Positions 40,149 to 47,863 of a stretch of 47,863 bases of DNA are shown piece by piece. The notes under the pieces were generated by a model, which saw only the letters and a list, made by a program, of their open reading frames with translations, did not search any database and was not told where the DNA came from. A program made the translations under genes and the position numbers. Origin of the DNA: Gemmatimonadota bacterium (GTDB taxonomy: Bacteria; Gemmatimonadota; Gemmatimonadetes; Gemmatimonadales; GWC2-71-9); the NCBI GenBank assembly GCA_003221035.1, contig QHUB01000043.1, positions 1 to 47,863 of the forward strand. Direction: 5' to 3'. Position 1 is the stretch's first letter. Every line of letters begins with the position of its first letter.

Positions 40149-40588
40149 GCGCCTTCGTCGAGAAACCGCGTGGGCACGCGGGTCGCGGCATCCACCAACG
40201 CTTCCGCGGACTTAATGAAGCGCACCACAATCGGCAGCGAACCCTGCAGCGCCACCTTGCGCTGCATGATTCCGGCGATAGGGCCGAGCTCTTTCTTGAG
40301 GATCTGCTTCCAGTAGCGGTATTCGGCGGTGAGAATGAAGGGCGCCTGTTGCGCGTCCGACCGCTTCACGAGCTTTGCGGTGCGGCACACGCCTCGATCG
40401 AGATCGAGCAAAATCGCCAGGTCATCAGGCATGCCGAGCGCAGGTGCGGCGGGCATGACCAACGCGACCGACCCGTGCGTCCACTCCGTTGACGCCGAAC
40501 GGTATTCATCGCTGCCGTTGATCGCCGTTTCGTACGCCGAGACCCACTCGGGCGACGGGAAGGGATGGAGTACCGCCCCCCCGTTCAT
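40145..40588 (-). CDS. SCP2/sterol-carrier-like domain protein
   Basis: 147 aa. MNGGAVLHPFPSPEWVSAYE opens a small alpha/beta domain with LLDLDRGVCRTAKLV, FILTAEYRYWKQILKKELGP and MQRKVALQGSLPIVVRFIKS, which looks like the SCP2 sterol-transfer fold (substrate-binding groove followed by a helix on residual chain). Lipid binding is plausible but not shown. ATG 40588 overlaps the amidotransferase stop as ATGA; the longer frame to 40666 is antisense-like. The kinase start overlaps its own stop. Position suggests a lipid-linked input to the kinase, which is inference. Confidence 0.5.
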   Translation of the reverse strand: MNGGAVLHPFPSPEWVSAYETAINGSDEYRSASTEWTHGSVALVMPAAPALGMPDDLAILLDLDRGVCRTAKLVKRSDAQQAPFILTAEYRYWKQILKKELGPIAGIMQRKVALQGSLPIVVRFIKSAEALVDAATRVPTRFLDEGA

Positions 40589-41277
40589 GCGACCGCTCGC
40601 GCGAAGCCCTCGAACAGGGCCCGTTCCGTCAGGTCCTCTGGATGCCATTGTACGGCGACCGTCCACGGAGCAGCCGCGTCGGCAGGCTCCGCCGCCTCAA
40701 TCACGCCGTCCTCGGCCCACGCTACGGCCTTGAGCGCCGGCGCGAGGTCGCGAATGGCCTGGTGGTGCCTGCTGTTCACGCTCGCGGAGCGGGCGCCGAG
40801 CGTACGTTCGAGCAGCGAGCCGGGTTCGACGCGCACGGCGTGGCGGCTCGTCTCATCAGTGTGGACCACGGACCCCGGCCGCTCGCTGTCCAGGTCCTGA
40901 TAGAGCGTGCCTCCGAGGGCGACGTTGAGGATCTGAATGCCGCGGCAGATCGCGAGCACGGGCAGTCGGCGGGCACGCGCCGCCGCGATGAGGGCCAGCT
41001 CCGCGGCGTCCCGCACCGGATCGACGTCGCCCAGCCGTGGATGCGGCGTCGCGCCGTAGCGAGCGGGCGCGACGTCTTCACCCCCCGTCAGCACGAGTCC
41101 CTGCACGGCGGCGAGAGCGGCGGCGGCGCGTTCAGCCGCCAGCATGGTGGGAATGGCGAGCGGCACGAGGCCCGCGCTCTCGAGTGCCTTGACGTATGCG
41201 GTGTTCAGCGTGACGCGCTCGCGGCCATCGACCAATCGGCGGGGCGCCGTCACCACAACCGCAGGAGCCGTGCTCAC
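40585..41277 (-). CDS. Class I glutamine amidotransferase-like hydrolase (peptidase C26)
   Basis: 230 aa. The nucleophile Cys111 lies in AICRGIQILNVALGGTLYQD, and the catalytic His-Glu pair in VQWHPEDL, the arrangement of gamma-glutamyl-gamma-aminobutyrate hydrolase (PuuD-like) proteins. VLTGGEDVAPARYG is a characteristic early block. It may hydrolyse gamma-glutamyl compounds; the substrate is unknown and no putrescine genes are near. GTG 41277 overlaps the stop of the lipoprotein gene (GTGA), and the open frame that runs on to 41913 is not this gene. Confidence 0.82.
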   Translation of the reverse strand: MSTAPAVVVTAPRRLVDGRERVTLNTAYVKALESAGLVPLAIPTMLAAERAAAALAAVQGLVLTGGEDVAPARYGATPHPRLGDVDPVRDAAELALIAAARARRLPVLAICRGIQILNVALGGTLYQDLDSERPGSVVHTDETSRHAVRVEPGSLLERTLGARSASVNSRHHQAIRDLAPALKAVAWAEDGVIEAAEPADAAAPWTVAVQWHPEDLTERALFEGFARAVA

Positions 41278-41771
41278 GAAGTCTGGGTCGCGGGACCGCC
41301 GAACAGAGGGCAGCGGGGGTTGTTGACGCTGGCCCAGTCGATGCGCACGGCGTAAAGGTTCAACGCGTTGCTCCCCCCGATGACCGTGCCGATCGCAGGG
41401 TGGCCCGCCGGATCCTCCTGGTCGAGAATCAGGATGCCCATAGCGCGTTGGGAGGTATCGTCCACCACGAGCAGGCCGTATCCGCGCTGCGGGAACGCCG
41501 GCCCCCGAAACTGCATGGAGATCTTGCCGGCCGCATCGCGTCCGACGATGACGGCGCCACGATCGTTCTTCTGCTGGATCACGAGCGCGGGGAGCGAGTC
41601 GGGAAGGCCGCGCGGCGGATCGGTCACGACCGCGCGCGCATTGGAGAGCTGCGACGTGATCATGGACGGGCCGGCCAGAAGCGCGATCCCGCACGTCGGA
41701 GAGCCACCCGTCCCCCGATTGCAGGCTGCAGCTGCAGCCAGCATAAGTGTCGGCAGCGCCATGCGTTTCAT
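41274..41771 (-). CDS. Lipoprotein of unknown function
   Basis: 165 aa. MKRMALPTLMLAAAAAC is a lipoprotein signal (Cys 17). Two further cysteines (PTCGIALLAG; NNPRCPLFGG) could form a disulfide. The body (ALVIQQKNDRGAVIVGRDAA; GPAFPQRGYGLLVVDD; DWASVNN) is beta-rich with no family I recognise. A TACATT box 7 nt before ATG suggests leaderless transcription, though it lies 15 bp after the TonB receptor stop. Its stop overlaps the amidotransferase GTG. Confidence 0.6.
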   Translation of the reverse strand: MKRMALPTLMLAAAAACNRGTGGSPTCGIALLAGPSMITSQLSNARAVVTDPPRGLPDSLPALVIQQKNDRGAVIVGRDAAGKISMQFRGPAFPQRGYGLLVVDDTSQRAMGILILDQEDPAGHPAIGTVIGGSNALNLYAVRIDWASVNNPRCPLFGGPATQTS

Positions 41772-41778
41772 AGCGGCA

Positions 41779-41784
41779 AATGTA
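41779..41784 (-). promoter_or_regulatory. TANNNT box (TACATT) before the 41274-41771 lipoprotein gene
   Basis: TACATT on the minus strand ends 7 nt before ATG 41771, with no Shine-Dalgarno between. It may be an internal start within the operon or only a chance match. Confidence 0.3.
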
Positions 41785-41786
41785 AC

Positions 41787-43991
41787 CTAATGCGACCAGA
41801 TCGCCGTGACCGTAACCGCGCGCACCGGCGCGAGCGTCTCGGGCACCATGTTGTAGATGTAATTGAGAACGTTGGTTGCGAGGAGTCGCAGCTCCACAGG
41901 TCCGCGCGTCCACGAGCCCCGAAGATCCAGCACGCTCATCGGCACGCGCCGCGGGTCGACGAATCCTTCGAGCTCTATCGTTTCAGGGCGGCTCGCAAAT
42001 CGATAATCCGCCCCGACAGCAGCGGCGCCGAGCGTGTAATCCGCTCCGAGCGTGAGCTGGTGCGGTGGCCGGAACGCGAGCGGCCCGCTCGTGCTGTCGC
42101 CGGCGAGCTGGCGGCGCGTGGACAGGTACATGTAGCCGAGCGTCGTGGTGAGATGCCCGGCGATCGGTGCGGCGATCACGCTGGCGTCGAGCCCCGCCAT
42201 GCGAGCGCGGACGACGTTCTGCAGTTGGATCTTCACGTGCGTACCGGTGCTATCGGTGATCTGGATGACCTGCGGCTCGATCAGATCGCGCGCCTCGGTC
42301 CAGAACAGCGCGGCGTCGAGCCGGAGCGTGCGCAGCAGCGGTGCGCTGGTGTGCCCGAGCTCGAACGACCAGGCCGTCTCGGGCCGGAGCGTGGGATTCG
42401 GTATCACCTCGAATCCCAGCGCAACGGTGCGCACGAACCGCTCCGCCATTGTGGGCGAGCGGAAGCCTCGACCTATCGACGCCCGCAGCGTTCCCCCGTC
42501 GCGCGCATGATGGTCGGTCGGAACCGACAACCCGATTCGGGGACTGACCACGGCGGTCAGCGAGCCACCGTCCACCGCCAGGAAGTCGACGCGCGCGCCG
42601 CCGCTCACGCGCACCGTCCCGGCGCGCTGCTCGCTTTGCCCGTAAGCGGCGAATTCGGACTGCGTATGTTTGCCGAAGATGTCGCTCGTCACGTCGGAGA
42701 ACGTGCCCTCGAGACCCACCACCACCGTGCGCGTGCTGTCGGGACGGTCTTCGATCTGCCCCGCCAGTCCATAGCGGTCGCTGAGACCGTACTCTGATGT
42801 GCTGCGCCGCACATCCGTGAAGTCAGTTCGGAGCCACGAGCCGCGCGCGCTCCACGCGAATTGCGGCGACAGGGTGGTGCGGGTTTGCGCGGTGACGTAG
42901 GCCTTTCTCGAGTCGGTGTGGGCGCCGAGCTCCGTCGTGTCCACCTTGAACGGCTGATAGACCTGGCCTTGATCGTCGCACTCCCCGCGGCTGCACCAGC
43001 TGAGCGGTTCGTCATAGCGGTCCGACGCCCAGGCGCCGGAGACATCGACCCGCGTGTTGTTGGTATGCCAGCGTCCTTTCGCGGCGAAGTGCAGGTGGTC
43101 GTCCTGGTCCTGCTCGCGGTAGCCGTCCGAATGGCGGTCACCGCCGGAGATGCGCCCCCCCAGTACGTCGTTGCCGTATGAGGCGGAGACATCGGCGGAG
43201 CCGAGGATTCCGGTGTTGTCGCGAAACCGCCAGATGCCGTGCGGCGGATCGCCGAGCGCGCCGCCGGTCAACCGGAGAGTGGAATGGAAGCCATCCGGAA
43301 TGTCGCGCGTGGTCAGATTGATCACGCCGCCGAGCGCGGCCGATCCATAGAGCGACGAGCCGGCCCCCTTCAAGACCTCGACGCTCTCGATCTCGTCCAC
43401 CGCGAGCAGATCCCAGTTGATCCCGCCGCGGTCGCCCTGATTCATCGGAACGCCGTCGACGGTCATCAGCACCCGAGAGTTCAGGCCCTGTACGTATCCG
43501 GTCGAGCCGCGAATGTTGGTCTGCCCGTTGATCATTTGAACGCCGGAGACATGCGCGATCGCTTCGTCGATCGTGGCGACGGCTCGGTGATCGATGTCTT
43601 CGGGCGTGACGTTCGCGACGCTGGTCGAGGGCCTCTCGCCGAAGTGGGGCACGCGGCTGCTGATCACGTCCACGGGCGGCAGGGCCAGCGGCTCGGCTGC
43701 CAGGGCAAAGTCCACGGTCGTCGAGTCGCCTCCGGTGAGCGCGACGACGGTGTCTGCCGCCGCATGTGCTATGGCGGCGGCATAGAGATGAACACGGCCG
43801 GCGGGGACCAAGACGATGCGAAACCGGCCCGCGGGATCGGTGCGAGCCGCGAGCGTGGTTCCGCGCACGGCGACGGTCGCGCTCGCGATCGGCGCGCCCT
43901 CCGTATCGCGGACCGTGCCGCGGACGACGCCCTGCGCACCTGCGCGCACGGGCGCCAGGACGAGCAGGAGCGCCGCTATTGCGCGGTACAT
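41787..43991 (-). CDS. TonB-dependent outer-membrane receptor
   Basis: 734 aa. Signal peptide MYRAIAALLLVLAPVRAGAQ, carboxypeptidase-regulatory domain (22-100), plug (110-215, with IAHVSGVQMINGQTNIRGS and VDEIESVEVLKGAGSSLYGS) and a 22-strand-type barrel (FRSPTMAERFVRTVALGFEV; LTTTLGYMYLSTRR). It lacks the SusC length, so it resembles siderophore/cobalamin-type receptors; substrate unknown. ATG 43991 overlaps the upstream lipoprotein gene by 16 bp. A short loop (SWCSRGECDD) may bind metal or form a disulfide. Part of a chain that ends in a histidine kinase. Confidence 0.9.
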   Translation of the reverse strand: MYRAIAALLLVLAPVRAGAQGVVRGTVRDTEGAPIASATVAVRGTTLAARTDPAGRFRIVLVPAGRVHLYAAAIAHAAADTVVALTGGDSTTVDFALAAEPLALPPVDVISSRVPHFGERPSTSVANVTPEDIDHRAVATIDEAIAHVSGVQMINGQTNIRGSTGYVQGLNSRVLMTVDGVPMNQGDRGGINWDLLAVDEIESVEVLKGAGSSLYGSAALGGVINLTTRDIPDGFHSTLRLTGGALGDPPHGIWRFRDNTGILGSADVSASYGNDVLGGRISGGDRHSDGYREQDQDDHLHFAAKGRWHTNNTRVDVSGAWASDRYDEPLSWCSRGECDDQGQVYQPFKVDTTELGAHTDSRKAYVTAQTRTTLSPQFAWSARGSWLRTDFTDVRRSTSEYGLSDRYGLAGQIEDRPDSTRTVVVGLEGTFSDVTSDIFGKHTQSEFAAYGQSEQRAGTVRVSGGARVDFLAVDGGSLTAVVSPRIGLSVPTDHHARDGGTLRASIGRGFRSPTMAERFVRTVALGFEVIPNPTLRPETAWSFELGHTSAPLLRTLRLDAALFWTEARDLIEPQVIQITDSTGTHVKIQLQNVVRARMAGLDASVIAAPIAGHLTTTLGYMYLSTRRQLAGDSTSGPLAFRPPHQLTLGADYTLGAAAVGADYRFASRPETIELEGFVDPRRVPMSVLDLRGSWTRGPVELRLLATNVLNYIYNMVPETLAPVRAVTVTAIWSH

Positions 43992-44476
43992 GACACGAAA
44001 TCGGTGGCGGGACGAAGGTTGTCGAAGTCGACGACGAAATTGATGTCACCGGGTGCAGGTCCGTTCGACACGGTGACGACCCCGGGCTGGGTGGTGTCGG
44101 CGGGATCGCGATAATAGCCGGCGACGCGCAGGAGCGCGGTATCGGCGGGTGTCAGCGTCAAGCTGCCTTGTTTCTTCCACACTGCCACCACCCAGTGATA
44201 GGTGTCGGGGGGGAGCTCGACGCTGTAGTCCGCCACCGAATCGGTATAGGGCACCGAGCCGGGTATGAGGGGGCGGCGGTTGGCGATGAGGTCGTTGCAG
44301 GTCTGGGGGAACGTGGCGTAGGCGGCGATGAAGACGTCGTCGGTGCTGTCGGGAATGGTGCCCTGAAATCGCAGCGTCCCGCACAGACCGACGAGCGACG
44401 GTGCGCAAATCGGCTCAGGCTGAAGACCGCCGCCACAACCGGCGATCACCAGAGCCACAAGGAGGATTGTGCGCAT
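43976..44476 (-). CDS. Lipoprotein of unknown function, partner of the TonB receptor
   Basis: 166 aa. MRTILLVALVIAGCGG is a lipoprotein signal peptide (Cys 14). A beta-sandwich-like body follows (TLRFQGTIPDSTDDVFIAAY; DYSVELPPDTYHWVVAVWKK; INFVVDFDN) with five cysteines. I recognise no family. The frame is open to 44626 but ATG 44476 begins the signal. The last 16 bp overlap the TonB receptor start, so the two are made together, as with SusD-like or HmuY-like partner lipoproteins. FmdB is divergent 69 bp away. Confidence 0.65.
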   Translation of the reverse strand: MRTILLVALVIAGCGGGLQPEPICAPSLVGLCGTLRFQGTIPDSTDDVFIAAYATFPQTCNDLIANRRPLIPGSVPYTDSVADYSVELPPDTYHWVVAVWKKQGSLTLTPADTALLRVAGYYRDPADTTQPGVVTVSNGPAPGDINFVVDFDNLRPATDFVSCTAQ

Positions 44477-44510
44477 CCGCCAATTTGGGGCAGGCCGCTG
44501 AAGCGTCAAC

Positions 44511-44539
44511 TTGACCGTGGTTTTGCGGCGGAATAACGT
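44511..44539 (+). promoter_or_regulatory. Promoter for the FmdB gene (TTGACC-17-TAACGT)
   Basis: TTGACC (44511-44516) and TAACGT (44534-44539) with an ideal 17-bp spacer. The -10 box ends 6 nt before ATG 44546, which places transcription start at about the ATG itself: a leaderless gene. This is the best-looking promoter in the window. Confidence 0.55.
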
Positions 44540-44545
44540 TTCGGC

Positions 44546-44713
44546 ATGCCACTTTACGAATACCGCTGCACGGCGTGCGACGCGCAGTTCTCGCGCACCG
44601 AGACGATGGCGCAGCACTTGAACCATAAGCGGCCGGCGTGTCCGGAGTGCAAGTCGCGCGCTGTGGAGCCCGTCTTCTCCGACTTCTTCGCGAAGACCAT
44701 CCGCAAGAGCTGA
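44546..44713 (+). CDS. FmdB-type zinc-ribbon protein
   Basis: 55 aa, MPLYEYRCTACDAQFSRTET opening the FmdB/CxxC zinc-ribbon family. Two CxxC knuckles: Cys8-x2-Cys11 and Cys32-x2-Cys35 (RPACPECKSRAVEPVF). The usual role is regulatory but poorly known. Start and size fit the family. Its TGA overlaps a CTG that probably starts the next gene. A clean promoter lies directly upstream. Confidence 0.88.
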   Translation: MPLYEYRCTACDAQFSRTETMAQHLNHKRPACPECKSRAVEPVFSDFFAKTIRKS

Positions 44714-45264
44714 TCCTGTTCGAGCGCCTGCGGGACGCGTTCCGCGCCGCTGTCGATGCGGCGTCCACGCCCGATCTGCGCTCGCTCGCGCGGCAGATGC
44801 GTGAGGCCGTCGTCGATGCCAAAGTCGCCGTCCAGGAGATTCAGGAGGCGGTGACGCGGACCGAGCGGGAAATCGCCGCGCAGCGACAGCAGCTCGCGGA
44901 CGCGGAGCGCCGCGGCCGGCTCGCCGGCGAAATCCAGGATCAGGAAACCGTCGCGGTGGCCGAGCGTTTCGCGGCCAAACACCGCGAGCGCGTCGGCGTG
45001 TTGGAGCGCAAGCTGGTCGCGCAGCGGGACGAGCTTGGGCTCGCGCAACGCGAGCTGGACGACATGCAGGCGCAGCTCAAGAGCGCGGCGGCCGCACAGC
45101 CGAGCACCGAGCATGCCTGGCGCGATATCGAGGAAGCAGGCGGCGCCCGGCCCGGGACAGACCTGCAGGACGAGCTGCTCAAGGCGGACATGGATCGCGC
45201 GGCGCGCGAGGCCGCCGCGCAGCGCCAGCTCGAGGAGCTGAAAAAGAAAATGAGAAAGGACTGA
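44710..45264 (+). CDS. Coiled-coil protein (PspA-like character), likely CTG start
   Basis: 184 aa if it starts at CTG 44710 (then MILFERLRDAFRAAVDAA...). Almost the whole protein is charged helix (AVQEIQEAVTRTEREIAAQR; ERVGVLERKLVAQRDELGLA; RAAREAAAQRQLEELKKKMR), as in PspA/coiled-coil families, but I am not sure of the family. The open frame extends to GTG 44638, which would overlap FmdB by 76 bp. CTG 44710 shares four bases (CTGA) with the FmdB stop, the same geometry as the ATGA junctions here, so I prefer it. The next ATG in frame is 44797, far inside. DUF1028 gene follows 2 bp later. Confidence 0.6.
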   Translation: MILFERLRDAFRAAVDAASTPDLRSLARQMREAVVDAKVAVQEIQEAVTRTEREIAAQRQQLADAERRGRLAGEIQDQETVAVAERFAAKHRERVGVLERKLVAQRDELGLAQRELDDMQAQLKSAAAAQPSTEHAWRDIEEAGGARPGTDLQDELLKADMDRAAREAAAQRQLEELKKKMRKD

Positions 45265-45266
45265 CC

Positions 45267-46265
45267 GTGCTGCTGCTCTCTCTCCTCCAGATCCTCCACC
45301 AACCTCCACAACCTCCACCATCCGACTTTCTCAAACGCGCTCACACCTACAGCATCGTCGCGTATGACTCGGCCACGGGCGATCTGGGCATCGCCGTGCA
45401 GTCGAAGTTTCCGAACGTCGGCGGCCTCGTGCCGTGGGCCAAGGCGGGCGTCGGTGCGGTCGCGACGCAGGCGTTGAGCAACACCGATTACGGCGAGAAG
45501 GGCCTGGAGCTGATGGCGCGCGGCGCGACGGCGCCCGAGGCCATGCGGATCATCATGCGCGGCGATTCCCAGCCGTCGCAGCGGCAGGTCGGGATGGTAG
45601 ATGCCCGCGGGAATTCGGCGAGCTGGACCGGCGATTCGACGTTCGATTGGGCGGGAGGACGCGCGGGGGGAGGCGCGGCCGGCGGCAAGAATCAGCTGAT
45701 CACCGGGCACGGGTATGCGGCGCAGGCCAACATCATGGTATCCGATGCGACCGTGCGAAACATGGCCGAGACGTTCGAGCGCACGACGGGCAGTCTGGCG
45801 GATCGGCTGATCGCCGCGCTCGTGGCGGGGCAGGCGGGCGGCGGCGACAAGCGCGGCATGCAATCGGCGGCGCTGCTCGTCGTGCGCGCGAAGGGCGGAT
45901 ATCTCGGCGGTACGGATCGGTACATCGACATCCGCGTGTATGACGCGCCGGATCCCATCAAGGAGCTGCAGCGGCTGTACGCGCTCCACAAGTTGTTCTT
46001 CTTCACGAGCGATTCGGCCGATCTGGTACCGATCACGCCGGCGCTGCAGAAGGAGCTCGAAGCGATCCTGCTGCGTGAGCCGGTCAATCAGTCGCAAAAG
46101 TGGCTCGACGCGCCGCAACCCAAGCTCAACCAGAAGTTTCTCACCGCGCTCGCCAGTTTCATGTATTGGGAGAACTACGACGTGCGCGTACGGATGGACG
46201 GCAGAATTGACCGTGTCGCACTGGATGACATCCGGAAGAATCGGAGTGTGCGCGGTACGCGGTAA
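45267..46265 (+). CDS. DUF1028 family protein, Ntn-hydrolase-like, exported
   Basis: 332 aa. A short hydrophobic N-terminus (MLLLSLLQILHQPPQPPP) is followed by the family signature HTYSIVAYDSATGDLGIAVQ, then SKFPNVGGLVPWAKAGVGAV, and later VGMVDARGNSASWTG and HGYAAQANIMVSD. In Ntn-hydrolase enzymes the residue after processing would be the nucleophile; Thr27 is a candidate, but this is inference. Substrate unknown. GTG 45267 has AGGA 6 bases upstream. The N-terminal Pro-rich codons contain 9-10-bp CCTCCAC repeats. The C-terminus (RSVRGTR) and stop lie in a heptamer array. Confidence 0.8.
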   Translation: MLLLSLLQILHQPPQPPPSDFLKRAHTYSIVAYDSATGDLGIAVQSKFPNVGGLVPWAKAGVGAVATQALSNTDYGEKGLELMARGATAPEAMRIIMRGDSQPSQRQVGMVDARGNSASWTGDSTFDWAGGRAGGGAAGGKNQLITGHGYAAQANIMVSDATVRNMAETFERTTGSLADRLIAALVAGQAGGGDKRGMQSAALLVVRAKGGYLGGTDRYIDIRVYDAPDPIKELQRLYALHKLFFFTSDSADLVPITPALQKELEAILLREPVNQSQKWLDAPQPKLNQKFLTALASFMYWENYDVRVRMDGRIDRVALDDIRKNRSVRGTR

Positions 46266-46305
46266 GCGGTATGCGGGAATGCCCGCGCACCGTGCACCGC
46301 TCACC
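46250..46305. repeat. Facing inverted heptanucleotide arrays after the DUF1028 gene
   Basis: Left: GCGCGGT ACGCGGT AAGCGGT ATGCGGG (46250-46277). Right: CGCGCAC CGTGCAC CGCTCAC (46285-46305), roughly the reverse complement. A hairpin can form; the DUF1028 stop (46263-46265) is within it. It resembles the pdhC-lpdA arrangement. Confidence 0.75.
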
Positions 46306-46316
46306 TGGAGGCTTCG

Positions 46317-46711
46317 ATGGATGTAAAACGCGGCCGCATGGTGTTTCTCGGCTACGGAAAATACTGGCGCTCGGATCGCATCCTGGGTCTGACGCCAATC
46401 GAACAGGGGCGCGGCCCGGGCCAGCGCACCAATGTCTTCATCGAGGGCCAGACGGAGCCGGTCGTCGCTTCGCGGACCGAGCAGGCGATCCTCGAGGACA
46501 TGGGCGCGTCCGACGACAGCTTTCAGCAGGAAGCGCTGCGCCAGGCGACGCGCGAGCTGCTCGAAGCGTTTCACGAGTTCTCGCCGGTGCTGCGGCGCGC
46601 GCTGCAGAACGAGCACCACTTCGACGTGGAGAAGTGGGAGGGGCGGCTCGGCAACCTGCTGGGGCCCACGGCGCAGCCGGACCTCGCTGAACAAGACGAT
46701 TTGTTCGCTCG

Positions 46712-46715
<4 letters not shown>
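46317..46715 (+). CDS. RemA/DUF370-like protein with C-terminal helical extension
   Basis: 132 aa. The first half (VFLGYGKYWRSDRILGLTPI, RGPGQRTNVFIEG, PVVASRTEQAILEDM) follows the pattern of RemA/DUF370 proteins (short beta protein with a ...adRI... motif, a conserved basic turn and a vvlS-type segment), which in Bacillus form DNA-binding rings controlling matrix genes. The second half (ALRQATRELLEAFHEFSPVL, RRALQNEHHFDVEKWEGRLG) is helical and not part of RemA. The assignment is from pattern only. ATG 46317 follows GGAGG by 5 bp. Its stop overlaps the POT transporter as ATGA. Confidence 0.5.

Positions 46716-47863
<1,148 letters not shown>

Noticed and set aside
44638-44709. GTG 44638 as start of the coiled-coil gene
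   Set aside because: It would overlap the well-supported FmdB gene by 76 bp and adds sequence that is just FmdB read in another frame.
45288-45333. Another heptamer array in the DUF1028 N-terminus
   Set aside because: The CCTCCAC units repeat every 9-10 bases, so it is a different low-complexity tract.

Overview
The window looks like a chromosomal segment of a high-GC diderm bacterium, most probably a Gemmatimonadota member or close relative. The reasons are the Kdo-transferase fragment (LPS outer membrane), a SusC/SusD pair and a second TonB receptor, many lipoproteins, gene order such as dnaE-accA-ricT-metG, and very tight gene packing with ATGA/GTGA/TTGA-type overlaps. This placement is inference; there is no rRNA or tRNA. 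I see no phage, complete IS element, CRISPR array or plasmid gene.

Layout. 1-1082 (minus): DsbA-like oxidoreductase and the start of KdtA. 1083-5893 (plus): a 392-bp regulatory gap, then SusC and SusD. 5894-6111: a repeat cluster with a 40-bp perfect palindrome. 6112-14914 (minus): plug-domain lipoprotein, cupredoxin lipoprotein, M23 peptidase, then accA-ricT-metG downstream of dnaE. 14951-20034 (plus): cation/proton antiporter, HExxH metalloprotease lipoprotein, PorV-like outer-membrane protein, aminopeptidase. 20031-22451 (minus): glutamate dehydrogenase and a TPR protein. 22520-23872 (plus): M20 dipeptidase. 23838-24182: a 345-bp inverted-repeat element carrying a wrecked four-helix-bundle gene. 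24187-31661 (minus): a lipoate/pyruvate dehydrogenase cluster in the order lipA-pdhA-pdhB-pdhC-lpdA-membrane protein-lipB-sulfite-oxidase-like protein. 31708-33819 (minus): zinc-ribbon membrane protein and FAD oxidoreductase. 33863-34078 (plus): a small membrane protein. 34075-38134 (minus): lipoprotein, deoxyhypusine-synthase-like protein, GT2-DUF3108 fusion, GT-B glycosyltransferase. 38172-44476 (minus): a chained operon of lipoprotein, TonB receptor, lipoprotein, class I amidotransferase, SCP2-like protein and hybrid histidine kinase. 44546 to the end (plus): FmdB zinc ribbon, coiled-coil protein, DUF1028 protein, RemA-like protein and a truncated POT/PTR peptide transporter.

How genes work together. 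LipB, LipA and the PDH subunits form one functional unit: octanoyl transfer, sulfur insertion, then use of the lipoyl arm on PdhC and its reoxidation by Lpd. Peptide and amino-acid use recurs (M20 dipeptidase, aminopeptidase, metalloprotease, glutamate dehydrogenase, POT transporter, SusCD), consistent with a proteolytic heterotroph.

The most unusual signal is not a gene. Degenerate tandem heptanucleotide arrays, often four units (28 bp), occur at about eight places, inside coding linkers (dnaE, lipB, pdhC twice) and between genes, sometimes as facing inverted arrays. The 345-bp element has terminal inverted repeats that keep the same 7-bp phase. Two further palindromic families are present: a GCAGCATGCTGC-centred one at three loci, and an 84-bp nested-hairpin element that supplies the LipB C-terminus and stop codon. 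Several genes without a Shine-Dalgarno have a TANNNT box 6-11 nt before the start codon, suggesting leaderless transcription.
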